Assembly: GCF_021354595.1 (NCBI RefSeq)
Contig: NZ_JADWYJ010000004.1
Location: 601,377 to 665,376 of the forward strand
Source of the DNA: Maribellus sp. CM-23
GTDB lineage: Bacteria; Bacteroidota; Bacteroidia; Bacteroidales; Prolixibacteraceae
Reading direction: 5' to 3'
DNA length: 64,000 bases
Of the stretch, positions 20,070-28,219 are shown piece after piece. The notes beneath the pieces were generated by a model, which was given only the letters and a program-made list of their open reading frames with translations, was not told where the DNA came from and did no database searches. The position numbers and the translations under genes are program-made. The number at the start of each line of letters is the position of its first letter. Position 1 is the first letter of the stretch.

Positions 20070-20639
20070 ATGAATCATTTAACTGAAGAAAGATTATGCG
20101 AAGCATTGAAGTTAGGTGAAATTAAAGCTTTTGATGCTCTTTATTATATATATCACAAAAAACTATTTGCATTTGTATACAAGTTTCTGAAAAACTGGCA
20201 CGATACAGAAGACCTTGTACAAAAGGTTTTTGTTATCATTTGGGAAAAGAGAAGAAATATCAATCCCGAAAAATCGTTTAATAGTTACCTATTCACAATT
20301 GCCCGAAACGAAGTTTATGATTGGTTAAAAAAGAAGGCACTTACCGAGTATTGTGATGCTTACCTTTTGGGTGATATTACACAGGATGATGAAAATATAG
20401 AGACAAAAAAGATAGTCGAGATTGTTTATTCGTTAATTAAAAAGATTCCTGAAAGAAGACGTCAGATTTTTTTGTTAAACAGAGAGGAGGGGCTATCCTA
20501 TAAGCAAATTGCCGTAAAACTTAATATTTCTGAAAATACTGTTGATACGCAAATTCGAAATTCTTTAAACTTCCTACGCAAAGAGTTACCCAAGTATTTA
20601 AAGGCAGCAGTCCTGCTTTTTATAACTAAGTTTATATAA
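20070..20639 (+). CDS. ECF RNA polymerase sigma factor (locus B)
   Basis: 189 residues. Region 2 (about 10-85: AFDALYYIYHKKLFAFVYKF, DTEDLVQKVFVIIWEKR, SYLFTIARNEVYDWLKKK) and region 4 (about 115-175: IPERRRQIFLLNREEGLSYKQIA, ISENTVDTQIRNSLNFLRK) are both intact, as in Bacteroidota sigma-70 family factors that control SusCD loci. Followed by a FecR anti-sigma gene and an STN-containing SusC, the standard trans-envelope signalling trio: substrate at SusC releases the sigma factor through FecR. The gene and its neighbour are clearly more AT-rich than locus A (hand counts: 21 G+C in the 60 bases from 20281 and 19 in the 60 from 20881, against 27 in the 60 from 16501). Confidence 0.95.
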   Translation: MNHLTEERLCEALKLGEIKAFDALYYIYHKKLFAFVYKFLKNWHDTEDLVQKVFVIIWEKRRNINPEKSFNSYLFTIARNEVYDWLKKKALTEYCDAYLLGDITQDDENIETKKIVEIVYSLIKKIPERRRQIFLLNREEGLSYKQIAVKLNISENTVDTQIRNSLNFLRKELPKYLKAAVLLFITKFI

Positions 20640-20810
20640 GTTTAATACTACTATCGCATTTTTTTTACTTTTCCCTTCACGGAAATTTTCGGTTTAAAAG
20701 TATATATCAATATATGATTGACAATTACCTGTCAGACGAATGTGAATGTAGCATAGTTCGAATGCAGATAAATAGGCAGAATTGCAATCATGCTTTCAAG
20801 TTATTATAGA

Positions 20811-21935
20811 ATGAAAAAACAAAATGAAATAATTGAATTATTTGAAAAATTAATTTCAAATCAAGCTACAAGTAAAGAAAAGGAAGAACTATTTCAGCTT
20901 GTTTACAACGAAAACAATAAGGAGATTGTATTTAAGTGGTTGGAAGAAAATTGGAATACTGTAGAATACGATGAACTAAATATTTCATCAAAAGCTTTGT
21001 TAAATGAAATTCATGATATAATTGGGACAGAAAATACTACTCGATCAGAAAAAAAGCAAGGGATAAAACTAAGGCGAACAATAATTACCACTATGAAATA
21101 TGCAGCTGCTTTTATAGTGGCTTGGTTGATACAGTGGTTTATTTATACACAACCCGAGAGCAATGTAGATATAGCTCAAGTGTCGCAGGAAGTACATTAT
21201 AACGAAGTGAATGTTCCCATAGGGTCAAAATCATATATAATACTGGCTGATAGTACCAAAATCTGGTTAAACGCAGGTGCGACATTAAAATATCCAACAA
21301 ATTTTCAGGAAAATCAGAGGGAGGTATTTCTTACTGGAGAAGCTTTTTTTGATGTTGCAAAAGATAAACAAAAACCTTTTTTCGTTAACACGAACGGAAT
21401 GAATATAAAGGTTCTTGGAACCCAGTTTAATGTGAAAGCTTATGGCGATGAAAACAGTATTGAAACCACATTGATTGAAGGAGCTATTGAAATTCTGGGG
21501 CTAAAGTCGGACCAAGAAGATGAAAGCAACTTGGTACTGAAGCCCGGGCAAAAATTGGTTCTGTTAAAAGACAAAAGCGTACATGAAGTACTTGACGCTA
21601 CCGAGGAAAATTCAGATGAAAAATCAGAGAACAAAGCTATTCCATCCATACGGATAAAGCAGGCTCAGGTAATAACCCTGCAAGATACAGAACCGGAAGT
21701 TTCGTGGAAAGAAGACAAATTGATTTTTAATAAAGAACCATTCCGCGATGTGAAAATCATGCTGGAGCGTTGGTATGGGGTAAATATCATCGTTAAAGAC
21801 AGCGAAATACTAGACTACCGGTTTACCGGAACATTCGACAAGGAAACGTTCGACCAGGCTATGTTTGCACTCCAGCAGGCAGCCCGTTTTGATTATTCAA
21901 TAAAAAAGAAGACTGTGACCATTAAACGAAACTAA
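20811..21935 (+). CDS. FecR-type anti-sigma factor
   Basis: 374 residues from the ATG at 20811 (MKKQNEIIELFEKLIS); an in-frame ATG at 20790 would add seven residues. The cytoplasmic N-terminal region (about 1-80) should hold the sigma factor. One transmembrane segment lies at about 90-112 (AAAFIVAWLIQWFIYTQ). The periplasmic FecR domain follows (VPIGSKSYIILADSTKIWLN, REVFLTGEAFFDVAKD, VLGTQFNVKAY), and the C-terminal DUF4974 domain (FRDVKIMLERWYGVNIIV, YRFTGTFDKETFDQAMFAL) should contact the STN domain of the SusC encoded next. Positions 171 bp after the sigma gene and 164 bp before susC. Confidence 0.94.
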   Translation: MKKQNEIIELFEKLISNQATSKEKEELFQLVYNENNKEIVFKWLEENWNTVEYDELNISSKALLNEIHDIIGTENTTRSEKKQGIKLRRTIITTMKYAAAFIVAWLIQWFIYTQPESNVDIAQVSQEVHYNEVNVPIGSKSYIILADSTKIWLNAGATLKYPTNFQENQREVFLTGEAFFDVAKDKQKPFFVNTNGMNIKVLGTQFNVKAYGDENSIETTLIEGAIEILGLKSDQEDESNLVLKPGQKLVLLKDKSVHEVLDATEENSDEKSENKAIPSIRIKQAQVITLQDTEPEVSWKEDKLIFNKEPFRDVKIMLERWYGVNIIVKDSEILDYRFTGTFDKETFDQAMFALQQAARFDYSIKKKTVTIKRN

Positions 21936-22014
21936 AGCATTTTTTAAACTACTTACAATATCTAACTAATAAACGATGTGCCTATGCAGATAAACCATTA
22001 AACTAATCAAAAAA

Positions 22015-22048
22015 AGGGACGGAGAATATGGCCGTATTCCTCGTCCCT
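22015..22048 (+). promoter_or_regulatory. Hairpin in the leader of the locus B susC gene
   Basis: AGGGACGGAGAATA (22015-22028) and TATTCCTCGTCCCT (22035-22048) form a 14-bp stem with two central mismatches and a TGGCCG loop, ending 51 nt before the susC start codon. There is no T tract after it, so it is not an ordinary intrinsic terminator. It could act on transcript processing or on translation of susC. This is a structure seen in the sequence; a function is inferred only from position. Confidence 0.5.
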
Positions 22049-22099
22049 GAATTTGTGAAAAATCATTCGACAAAAAATTCATTAACACATTTCAATCTT

Positions 22100-25000
22100 A
22101 TGAAAAAAAATATTCATTTACAAGAGAGAGGATTGTTTTTTTCTCTCTTTAAAAAAGCGTGGCTGATTATGAAATTAACTGTAATATTTACAATCTTCTG
22201 TGTCTTTCACGCCCTTGCAGGAATTTCACAGGATATAATCGAGAGTGTTGAAACAACCAATACTCCGCTTGAAGAATTTCTTTCTGCAGTTGAAAAACAA
22301 ACTTCAGTAAAATTCCTTTATCGTTACGAAAATATTGAAGGTAAACGGGTTAGCGTGAACATGAAAAATGCTTCTGTTGACGAGATTTTAACCAATGTTC
22401 TACCGGAACAAGGCTTAACTTACAGTCATTTAAGAAACAATCTGATTGTGATTTCTGCCGATCAGGAAAGGATCATTACCGGAAGGGTTGTAGACAAGAG
22501 TGATCAACCCCTGGTTGGAGTGAATGTAATAATTAAAGGAACCATGCAGGGAGGCGTGACTAATTTTGATGGAGAATATCAAATCTCTGTACCAAATGAT
22601 CAGGCTATTCTTCAGTTTTCTTATATCGGTTACGAAATAAAGGAAGTGTTGATCGGAGAGCAAAGCGTTATAAATGTAACCTTAATGGAGGATTCAAAAT
22701 CGATAGAAGAAGTTGTTGTTACTGCTTTGGGAATTGAAAAGAAAAAGAAAACGCTTACCTATTCTACCCAGGAGGTTGATATGGAAGGCGTGACTACTAT
22801 TAAAGATGTTAGTCTTGGTAATGCTTTGGCCGGAAAGGTTGCCGGAGTTTCAATTACTTCTTCGTCAGGTGCAAGTGGTGTATCCGGCGATCCGCGTATC
22901 ATTATTCGCGGTGATCGCTCAATACAAAATAATAACCAACCTCTTATTGTAATCGACGGGATACCCCAGGCTTTTGCCGAAAGTATTGCCCCTAATATGC
23001 AAGGCCAACCCAGGCCGCCGTTAGATAATTTATCAAGTATTAATGCCGATGATATTCAAAGCATGAATGTACTGAAAGGCCCTGCTGCCTCAGCTTTGTA
23101 TGGTTCAAGTGCAAATAATGGTGTTATCGTGATAACTACAAAAAGAGGAGTAAAAGGTAAGCCCAGAATTACTGTAAACTCTGTTACTAATTTTGACCTG
23201 CCGTATCTATATCCTGAGTTTCAGAATGAGTATGCGCAAGGTGCTGGCGGAATTTATCAGGCCACAGCTGCCAATACAAGTTGGGGGCCCAAAATGACAG
23301 GGCAAAGTGTGCAAAACTGGAAAGGGGAAACAGTAATGTTAACTCCACAACCAAATAATGTTAAAGATCTTTTTTCTGTAGGATATAATCTGACAAATAG
23401 TTTTTCATACAGTGCAGGTACCGAAAAATCATCTTCATATTTTTCGTACAGCAATACTACGGCAAGGGGAGTATTGGAAGACAATAAAATGGTAAGACAC
23501 AATTTAAATTTACGCCTTACTGCAGAGTTGTTGGAAAACCTGAATCTTGATTTTAAAATTACCCACTTCCGTCAAACAGTAAAAGATCAGCCTACTTCAG
23601 GAGACAATCTTTTTAGTCCTATGTGGCAATTGGTTAAAATGCCCCGAAGTATAAGGACAGCTGATATTGAAAATGGCTCATATTTAAACGACAAGGGAGA
23701 ACTCACTCAAAATACCTGGGCACCGGAATCAACAGATAATATTAACCCATATTGGGCTATGGAAGGTTTTGAACTGCCCAGCACACTTAACCGAGTGAAT
23801 AGTTTTTTGAGTTTGCGCTACAATTTTTCCGAGAATTTGTTTTTACAAGTTCGTGGTGGAATGAATATATCTAACTCAGACAACGAAGAAAGAACATATT
23901 GGGGTACTCCGTATATTTATTCTGGCTTCGGAAATTATAAAACGTCATTTGATAAAATCCAGAACCTGAATAGTGATATTTTATTGGCATTTGATAAAGA
24001 GCTTAATAAAGATTTCCGAATTGGATTTAATCTGGGGGCAGAGGTTAAAGATATGCAACGAAGAGGTCAGTGGGCAGAAGCAAGAGGCCTGTCGATGATG
24101 AACAAATTTGCTTTGAATTTTGCTAAAAATGTCATTACCGAGGATCTTGAAACACGGATTCAAAAACAATCAGTTTACGGGATGGGACAGTTCAGTTTCC
24201 GAAATTATTTATTCCTGGATGTAACTGCCCGAAAAGACTGGAGCTCAACTTTGCCGGAACCTCATGATTATTTCTACCCGTCAGTTGGGCTGTCAGGGAT
24301 TATTAGCGACATGGTTAAATTGCCCGATGCAATTACGTTTATTAAGTTACGTGGTTCGTATGCCGAAGTAGGTAATGATGCCGGATTTGCAAGTATATTC
24401 CAGGCATATAACAGTGATTCCAGTGGTCCGTTAGGAATGATTACTCCACAAAGCACTAAGGTCGCAGAACAACTTATTCCCGAAAAAACCAAATCGTGGG
24501 AAGCCGGGGCCGACCTGAAATTTTTTGACAATAGGTTAGGAGTCGACTTTACCTGGTATAAATCAAATACTTATAACCAGTTAGTACGGATTACCAATCC
24601 TCCAACATCAGGCTATAGTTCAGCCTGGTTAAACTGTGGAAACATTCAGAACACTGGGGTTGAAATTATGCTTTATGTTACACCCGTTAAAACACACAAT
24701 TTTAACTGGGATGTAAGCCTTAATTTTGCTCGTAATAAGAATGAGGTTGTTGAACTTACCGAATTTATGGACCGGTATGAGGTTGAATCACCCAATTTGT
24801 CAATGGGCGAAACATGGATTATCGAAGGAAGGCCATTTGGGGAAATCTTTACTTATGGTTTTGAGCGCAACGGGGATGGAAAAATTATTGTTGGATCCAA
24901 CGGTATTCCTCTTATCGATCATGGAAAAGCCGACGTTTATTTAGGTAACTTCAATTACGATTGGAGAAGTGGGCTTATTAATAGTTTTAATTACAAAAAT

Positions 25001-25477
25001 TGGCACATGTCATTTTTAATTGATTTGAACTATGGTGGAGTAAGACAGTCAGCTACTGAGGCAATGATGTTAAGTGCAGGCACTAGTAAAGCCTCTCTGG
25101 TTGGGCGAGAAGAAGGAATTATTGTTGATGGTGTAAAAGAAGATGGCAGCGTGAATGATATCCGTATCAGTGCCGAAGACTATTACAAATCTGTCGGAGG
25201 CAGGATTAATAGTGGTACTGGCGAATTGTTTAGCCATGATGCTACCAATTCCCGCTTACGTGAATTTTCTTTAGGGTATAATTTCCCCATAAGAAATTCA
25301 GTTGTAAAATCATTAAAGGTATCGGCCGTTGGACGAAACCTGTTCTATATCTACAATGGCTGCGACTGGTTTGATCCGGATGTTTCTTATGATGTAGGTA
25401 CAAACGGACAAGGGTCAGAAAGCGCTTTCTTGCCGGGAACAAGAACACTTGGATTTAATGTTAAATTCACCTTGTAA
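22100..25477 (+). CDS. SusC-like TonB-dependent transporter with STN signalling domain (locus B)
   Basis: 1125 residues from the ATG at 22100; the in-frame ATG at 22028 lies inside the leader hairpin and would precede a normal long Bacteroidota signal sequence (LFFSLFKKAWLIMKLTVIF), so 22100 is preferred. Order: signal peptide to about 45; STN domain at about 50-115 (TPLEEFLSAVEKQTSVKFLY, NASVDEILTNVLPEQGL); CarboxypepD-regulatory-like domain (ITGRVVDKSDQPLVGVNVII); SusC box (IEEVVVTALGIEKKKK); plug (PLIVIDGIPQAF, KGPAASALYGSSANNGVIV); barrel ending in LGFNVKFTL. The STN domain means it should signal to the FecR protein encoded upstream. It should import the oligosaccharides released by the locus B enzymes. 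The stop codon overlaps an ATG in the following gene. Confidence 0.96.
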   Translation: MKKNIHLQERGLFFSLFKKAWLIMKLTVIFTIFCVFHALAGISQDIIESVETTNTPLEEFLSAVEKQTSVKFLYRYENIEGKRVSVNMKNASVDEILTNVLPEQGLTYSHLRNNLIVISADQERIITGRVVDKSDQPLVGVNVIIKGTMQGGVTNFDGEYQISVPNDQAILQFSYIGYEIKEVLIGEQSVINVTLMEDSKSIEEVVVTALGIEKKKKTLTYSTQEVDMEGVTTIKDVSLGNALAGKVAGVSITSSSGASGVSGDPRIIIRGDRSIQNNNQPLIVIDGIPQAFAESIAPNMQGQPRPPLDNLSSINADDIQSMNVLKGPAASALYGSSANNGVIVITTKRGVKGKPRITVNSVTNFDLPYLYPEFQNEYAQGAGGIYQATAANTSWGPKMTGQSVQNWKGETVMLTPQPNNVKDLFSVGYNLTNSFSYSAGTEKSSSYFSYSNTTARGVLEDNKMVRHNLNLRLTAELLENLNLDFKITHFRQTVKDQPTSGDNLFSPMWQLVKMPRSIRTADIENGSYLNDKGELTQNTWAPESTDNINPYWAMEGFELPSTLNRVNSFLSLRYNFSENLFLQVRGGMNISNSDNEERTYWGTPYIYSGFGNYKTSFDKIQNLNSDILLAFDKELNKDFRIGFNLGAEVKDMQRRGQWAEARGLSMMNKFALNFAKNVITEDLETRIQKQSVYGMGQFSFRNYLFLDVTARKDWSSTLPEPHDYFYPSVGLSGIISDMVKLPDAITFIKLRGSYAEVGNDAGFASIFQAYNSDSSGPLGMITPQSTKVAEQLIPEKTKSWEAGADLKFFDNRLGVDFTWYKSNTYNQLVRITNPPTSGYSSAWLNCGNIQNTGVEIMLYVTPVKTHNFNWDVSLNFARNKNEVVELTEFMDRYEVESPNLSMGETWIIEGRPFGEIFTYGFERNGDGKIIVGSNGIPLIDHGKADVYLGNFNYDWRSGLINSFNYKNWHMSFLIDLNYGGVRQSATEAMMLSAGTSKASLVGREEGIIVDGVKEDGSVNDIRISAEDYYKSVGGRINSGTGELFSHDATNSRLREFSLGYNFPIRNSVVKSLKVSAVGRNLFYIYNGCDWFDPDVSYDVGTNGQGSESAFLPGTRTLGFNVKFTL

Positions 25478-25500
25478 TGATTAACTTAAAACTTAAGGAC

Positions 25501-27132
25501 ATGAAAAATATATATCAGATAAAAAAATATGGATACGTAATAATTTCAGGTATTCTCTTGGGAATAACCATGTTATATTCTTGTACCGATAATTTCGCTG
25601 AATACAATACCGACAAAACAGAGGTGATGCAGATAGGGCCGGAACAGTTGCCTTCCCTTTTTTCAAAAACTCAGTATGAAGGAAGCAATTGGCTTACAAC
25701 CGATAACTATGTCCGTATGTCAGCGGCTGCTGCAATACATTTATGTGGCTATATGGCCGTACCATCTTCATATGGTGGACATAATGAATTAAGGAAAGGT
25801 TGGTGTGATGCTGGTTTTGAAAAGATGTATTCCCAGGGGCTTCCTCCACTCTTCTCAATCCTGAATATGACAAAGGATGATGAAAGTTATCAGGCAGAAT
25901 ATGGGCTTGCTTTAATCTGGAAGGTATTCCTTATGCACCAATTAACTGACATTTGGGGACCAATTCCTTATACAAAGGCTTGTTCTGGAGAAAAAACAAT
26001 TCCATACGAAAGCCAAAAGGATGTTTATTACCTGATGTTTGAGGATTTAAAAACAGCTGTCAATATACTGAAATCACATCAGGGGGAAAATGCATTTGGC
26101 GCTGGTGACCTGATTTTTGAGGGGGATGTTTCGAAATGGACAAAACTTGCCAATACCATGCGTTTACGTTTAGCAATGCGTATCTCAAATATTGATCCTC
26201 AAAAAGCCAAACAGGAAGCAGAGGCTGCAGCAGCCGAAGCCACAATGGACTCGAACGACGACGACGCATTTATGAATGTTGTGGGGCTAAATAGAGGCAA
26301 TGGAATCTGTCGTGTGCTCCCCTGGTATGCATTGGTAATGAGTTCAAGTATGGAAAGCGTTCTTAAAGGGTATGCTGATCCGCGTATGGAGAAATTTTTC
26401 TCTCCGGTTAAAGACGATCCTGTTTTTTCAATGGCGGGATATCCGGAAGAATTGAAAGCCAATACAGGAGGTTTTCATGGAATGGCCAACGGCTATGCAA
26501 ATGAAAGTGAAATAAATTTTTTCAAATCCTACTCAAATTTTGGAACCTATTTTGAAAACGATAACCATGAAGTTCCTATTAATATTATGCATTCGGCTGA
26601 AACTTATTTCCTGAAAGCAGAAGGAGCATGGCGAGGATGGAACATGGGAGGTACTGCTCAGTCGTTTTACGAGAAAGGTATTGAAGTTTCCGTTAAGCAA
26701 TGGAGGGGAACTGGAATCTCGCAGGATTCTATTCAGAATCTTGTAAACAGTATGAATACGCCTGTCGCCCCCAATAATTTTGGGTATTACGACCCCGCAA
26801 TGACGGATATCCCGGTTAAATTCTCAGCTGATCAGGATAAACAATATGAGCAGATTATTACTCAAAAGTGGTTGGCACTTTTCCCTATCAGCTTTGAAGC
26901 CTGGGCTGAATACAGACGGACACGCCTGCCCCAAATATATGCAAAAAAGAGATCTGCGAATGGAAGAATAGATCTGTCAAAAGGAATGATTCTCACAAGA
27001 TTTATGTTTGCTGACAGCGAAAAATCAGCTCAATCGGAAGAGGTTGAAAAAGCAGTTCAGTTATTAGTGAACGGCAACGAAGACTCAGACAATGTTCCTT
27101 TGTGGTGGGATGTGAATCCGAATGGAAATTAA
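25501..27132 (+). CDS. SusD-like lipoprotein (SusD/RagB homologue, locus B)
   Basis: 543 residues from the ATG at 25501, which opens a lipoprotein signal with Cys28 (GITMLYSCTDNF); an ATG at 25477 overlaps the susC stop codon and is a possible translationally coupled start adding eight residues. Family features: FAEYNTDKTEV after the lipid anchor, YGLALIWKVFLMHQLTDIWGPIPY at about 134-157, WTKLANTMRLRLAMRIS, and ITQKWLALFPISFEAWAEYRRT near the end, all typical of the SusD-like subgroup that lacks the classical RagB C-terminal motif. Forms the lid of the SusC transporter. The strong terminator at 27147-27192 ends the pair. No third surface glycan-binding gene follows, unlike locus A. Confidence 0.93.
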   Translation: MKNIYQIKKYGYVIISGILLGITMLYSCTDNFAEYNTDKTEVMQIGPEQLPSLFSKTQYEGSNWLTTDNYVRMSAAAAIHLCGYMAVPSSYGGHNELRKGWCDAGFEKMYSQGLPPLFSILNMTKDDESYQAEYGLALIWKVFLMHQLTDIWGPIPYTKACSGEKTIPYESQKDVYYLMFEDLKTAVNILKSHQGENAFGAGDLIFEGDVSKWTKLANTMRLRLAMRISNIDPQKAKQEAEAAAAEATMDSNDDDAFMNVVGLNRGNGICRVLPWYALVMSSSMESVLKGYADPRMEKFFSPVKDDPVFSMAGYPEELKANTGGFHGMANGYANESEINFFKSYSNFGTYFENDNHEVPINIMHSAETYFLKAEGAWRGWNMGGTAQSFYEKGIEVSVKQWRGTGISQDSIQNLVNSMNTPVAPNNFGYYDPAMTDIPVKFSADQDKQYEQIITQKWLALFPISFEAWAEYRRTRLPQIYAKKRSANGRIDLSKGMILTRFMFADSEKSAQSEEVEKAVQLLVNGNEDSDNVPLWWDVNPNGN

Positions 27133-27146
27133 ACTTTCATAATTCT

Positions 27147-27192
27147 AAAGGTTAAGTTGGGACGAAAATCGTGCTTTCCCAACTTAATCTTT
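27147..27192 (+). terminator. Intrinsic terminator after locus B susD
   Basis: TTAAGTTGGGA (27152-27162) pairs perfectly with TCCCAACTTAA (27177-27187), and the stem extends outward through AAAGG/TCTTT to 27147 and 27192 with one G-U pair. The arm ends in TTTT. It lies 14 bp after the susD stop, so much of the susCD transcript should end here and the enzyme run downstream likely has its own promoter or depends on read-through. Confidence 0.88.
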
Positions 27193-27315
27193 TCTCTTGT
27201 GTTTGGTATTTCTTTGATTTTTAGATTGTTATTGTTTCTTGAAAAGAGGTGATATGGCTGTGTATTGGAGTTTAATGATGGCCAATGAACCCTCTTTATT
27301 AAATCAATTAAACAA

Positions 27316-28095
27316 ATGAGTATGATGAAAGATAATGTCTCTCGTCGGAACCTGCTGAAAATCGCGGCTCCGACTGCAATTGGCTCTTTGCTGGGAGTTC
27401 CGGTGCTTAGTTCAGCAAATCAACAAAACAAAACAGAACCGCGCCAAAAGCTGAAAATCATCGTATTTGGTGCCCATCCCGACGACCCGGAAACCGGATG
27501 TGGCGGAACCATGGCACTTCTGGCAAATGAAGGTCACGAGGTAATTTCTGCTTACCTTACAAGAGGAGAGGCAGGAATAAAAGGAGTTTCGTACGATGAT
27601 GCAGCAAAAATAAGGACAGCAGAGGCATTGGAAGCATGTGAAATTTTGAATGCCACACCAAAATTCTTAGGGCAAGTAGATGGTAATTGCGAGGTTACAA
27701 AAGCGTACTACAAAGCCATATCTGAATTTTTTGAGGAAGAAAAACCGGATATTGTTTTTAATCACTGGCCAATCGACCGGCACCGCGACCACAGGGCATG
27801 TTCGATTCTGGTTTATGATGCCTGGTACAATCTTGGCAGAAAATCGGTCATGTATTATTACGAGGTGATGTCGGGACGACAGTCGCAAAATTTTAAACCG
27901 ACTGATTATGTCGATATTACTCCGGTTATCGATCAAAAGCATAAAGCTTGTTACGAGCACAAAAGTCAAGAACCAGAAAAATGGTATCAGGAATCTCACG
28001 GGCAAATGGAAATTTTTAGGGGACTGGAATATCGTACACAATATGCTGAAGCCTTTGTTAGACATGTTCAAAGTCCAAATAGTCTTATTATCTAG
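27316..28095 (+). CDS. PIG-L/LmbE-family deacetylase, Tat-exported
   Basis: 259 residues. A twin-arginine signal is visible (SRRNLLKIAAPTAIGSLLG). The PIG-L fold shows the zinc-binding and catalytic motif AHPDDPETGCGG (about 53-64), the second metal-site region HRDHRACS (about 155-162), and LTRGEAGIKG typical of the family. Members are zinc-dependent hydrolases that remove N-acetyl groups, best known from GlcNAc-containing substrates, but family members also act on other amides, so the substrate is not certain. An exported form inside a glycan locus suggests action on an amino sugar or an N-acetylated oligosaccharide. First gene of the enzyme run, 183 bp after susD. Confidence 0.9.
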   Translation: MSMMKDNVSRRNLLKIAAPTAIGSLLGVPVLSSANQQNKTEPRQKLKIIVFGAHPDDPETGCGGTMALLANEGHEVISAYLTRGEAGIKGVSYDDAAKIRTAEALEACEILNATPKFLGQVDGNCEVTKAYYKAISEFFEEEKPDIVFNHWPIDRHRDHRACSILVYDAWYNLGRKSVMYYYEVMSGRQSQNFKPTDYVDITPVIDQKHKACYEHKSQEPEKWYQESHGQMEIFRGLEYRTQYAEAFVRHVQSPNSLII

Positions 28096-28219
28096 GATGT
28101 TAAAATATGTGTTGATCGTTTTTTGATCGTCATATTTAATAGAAAATCAAGAGTGAAATCCATCCGGTATTATTTCTAAAACTGAATAATGTATTTCTAA
28201 CTGAGTTAAAAATTATGAT

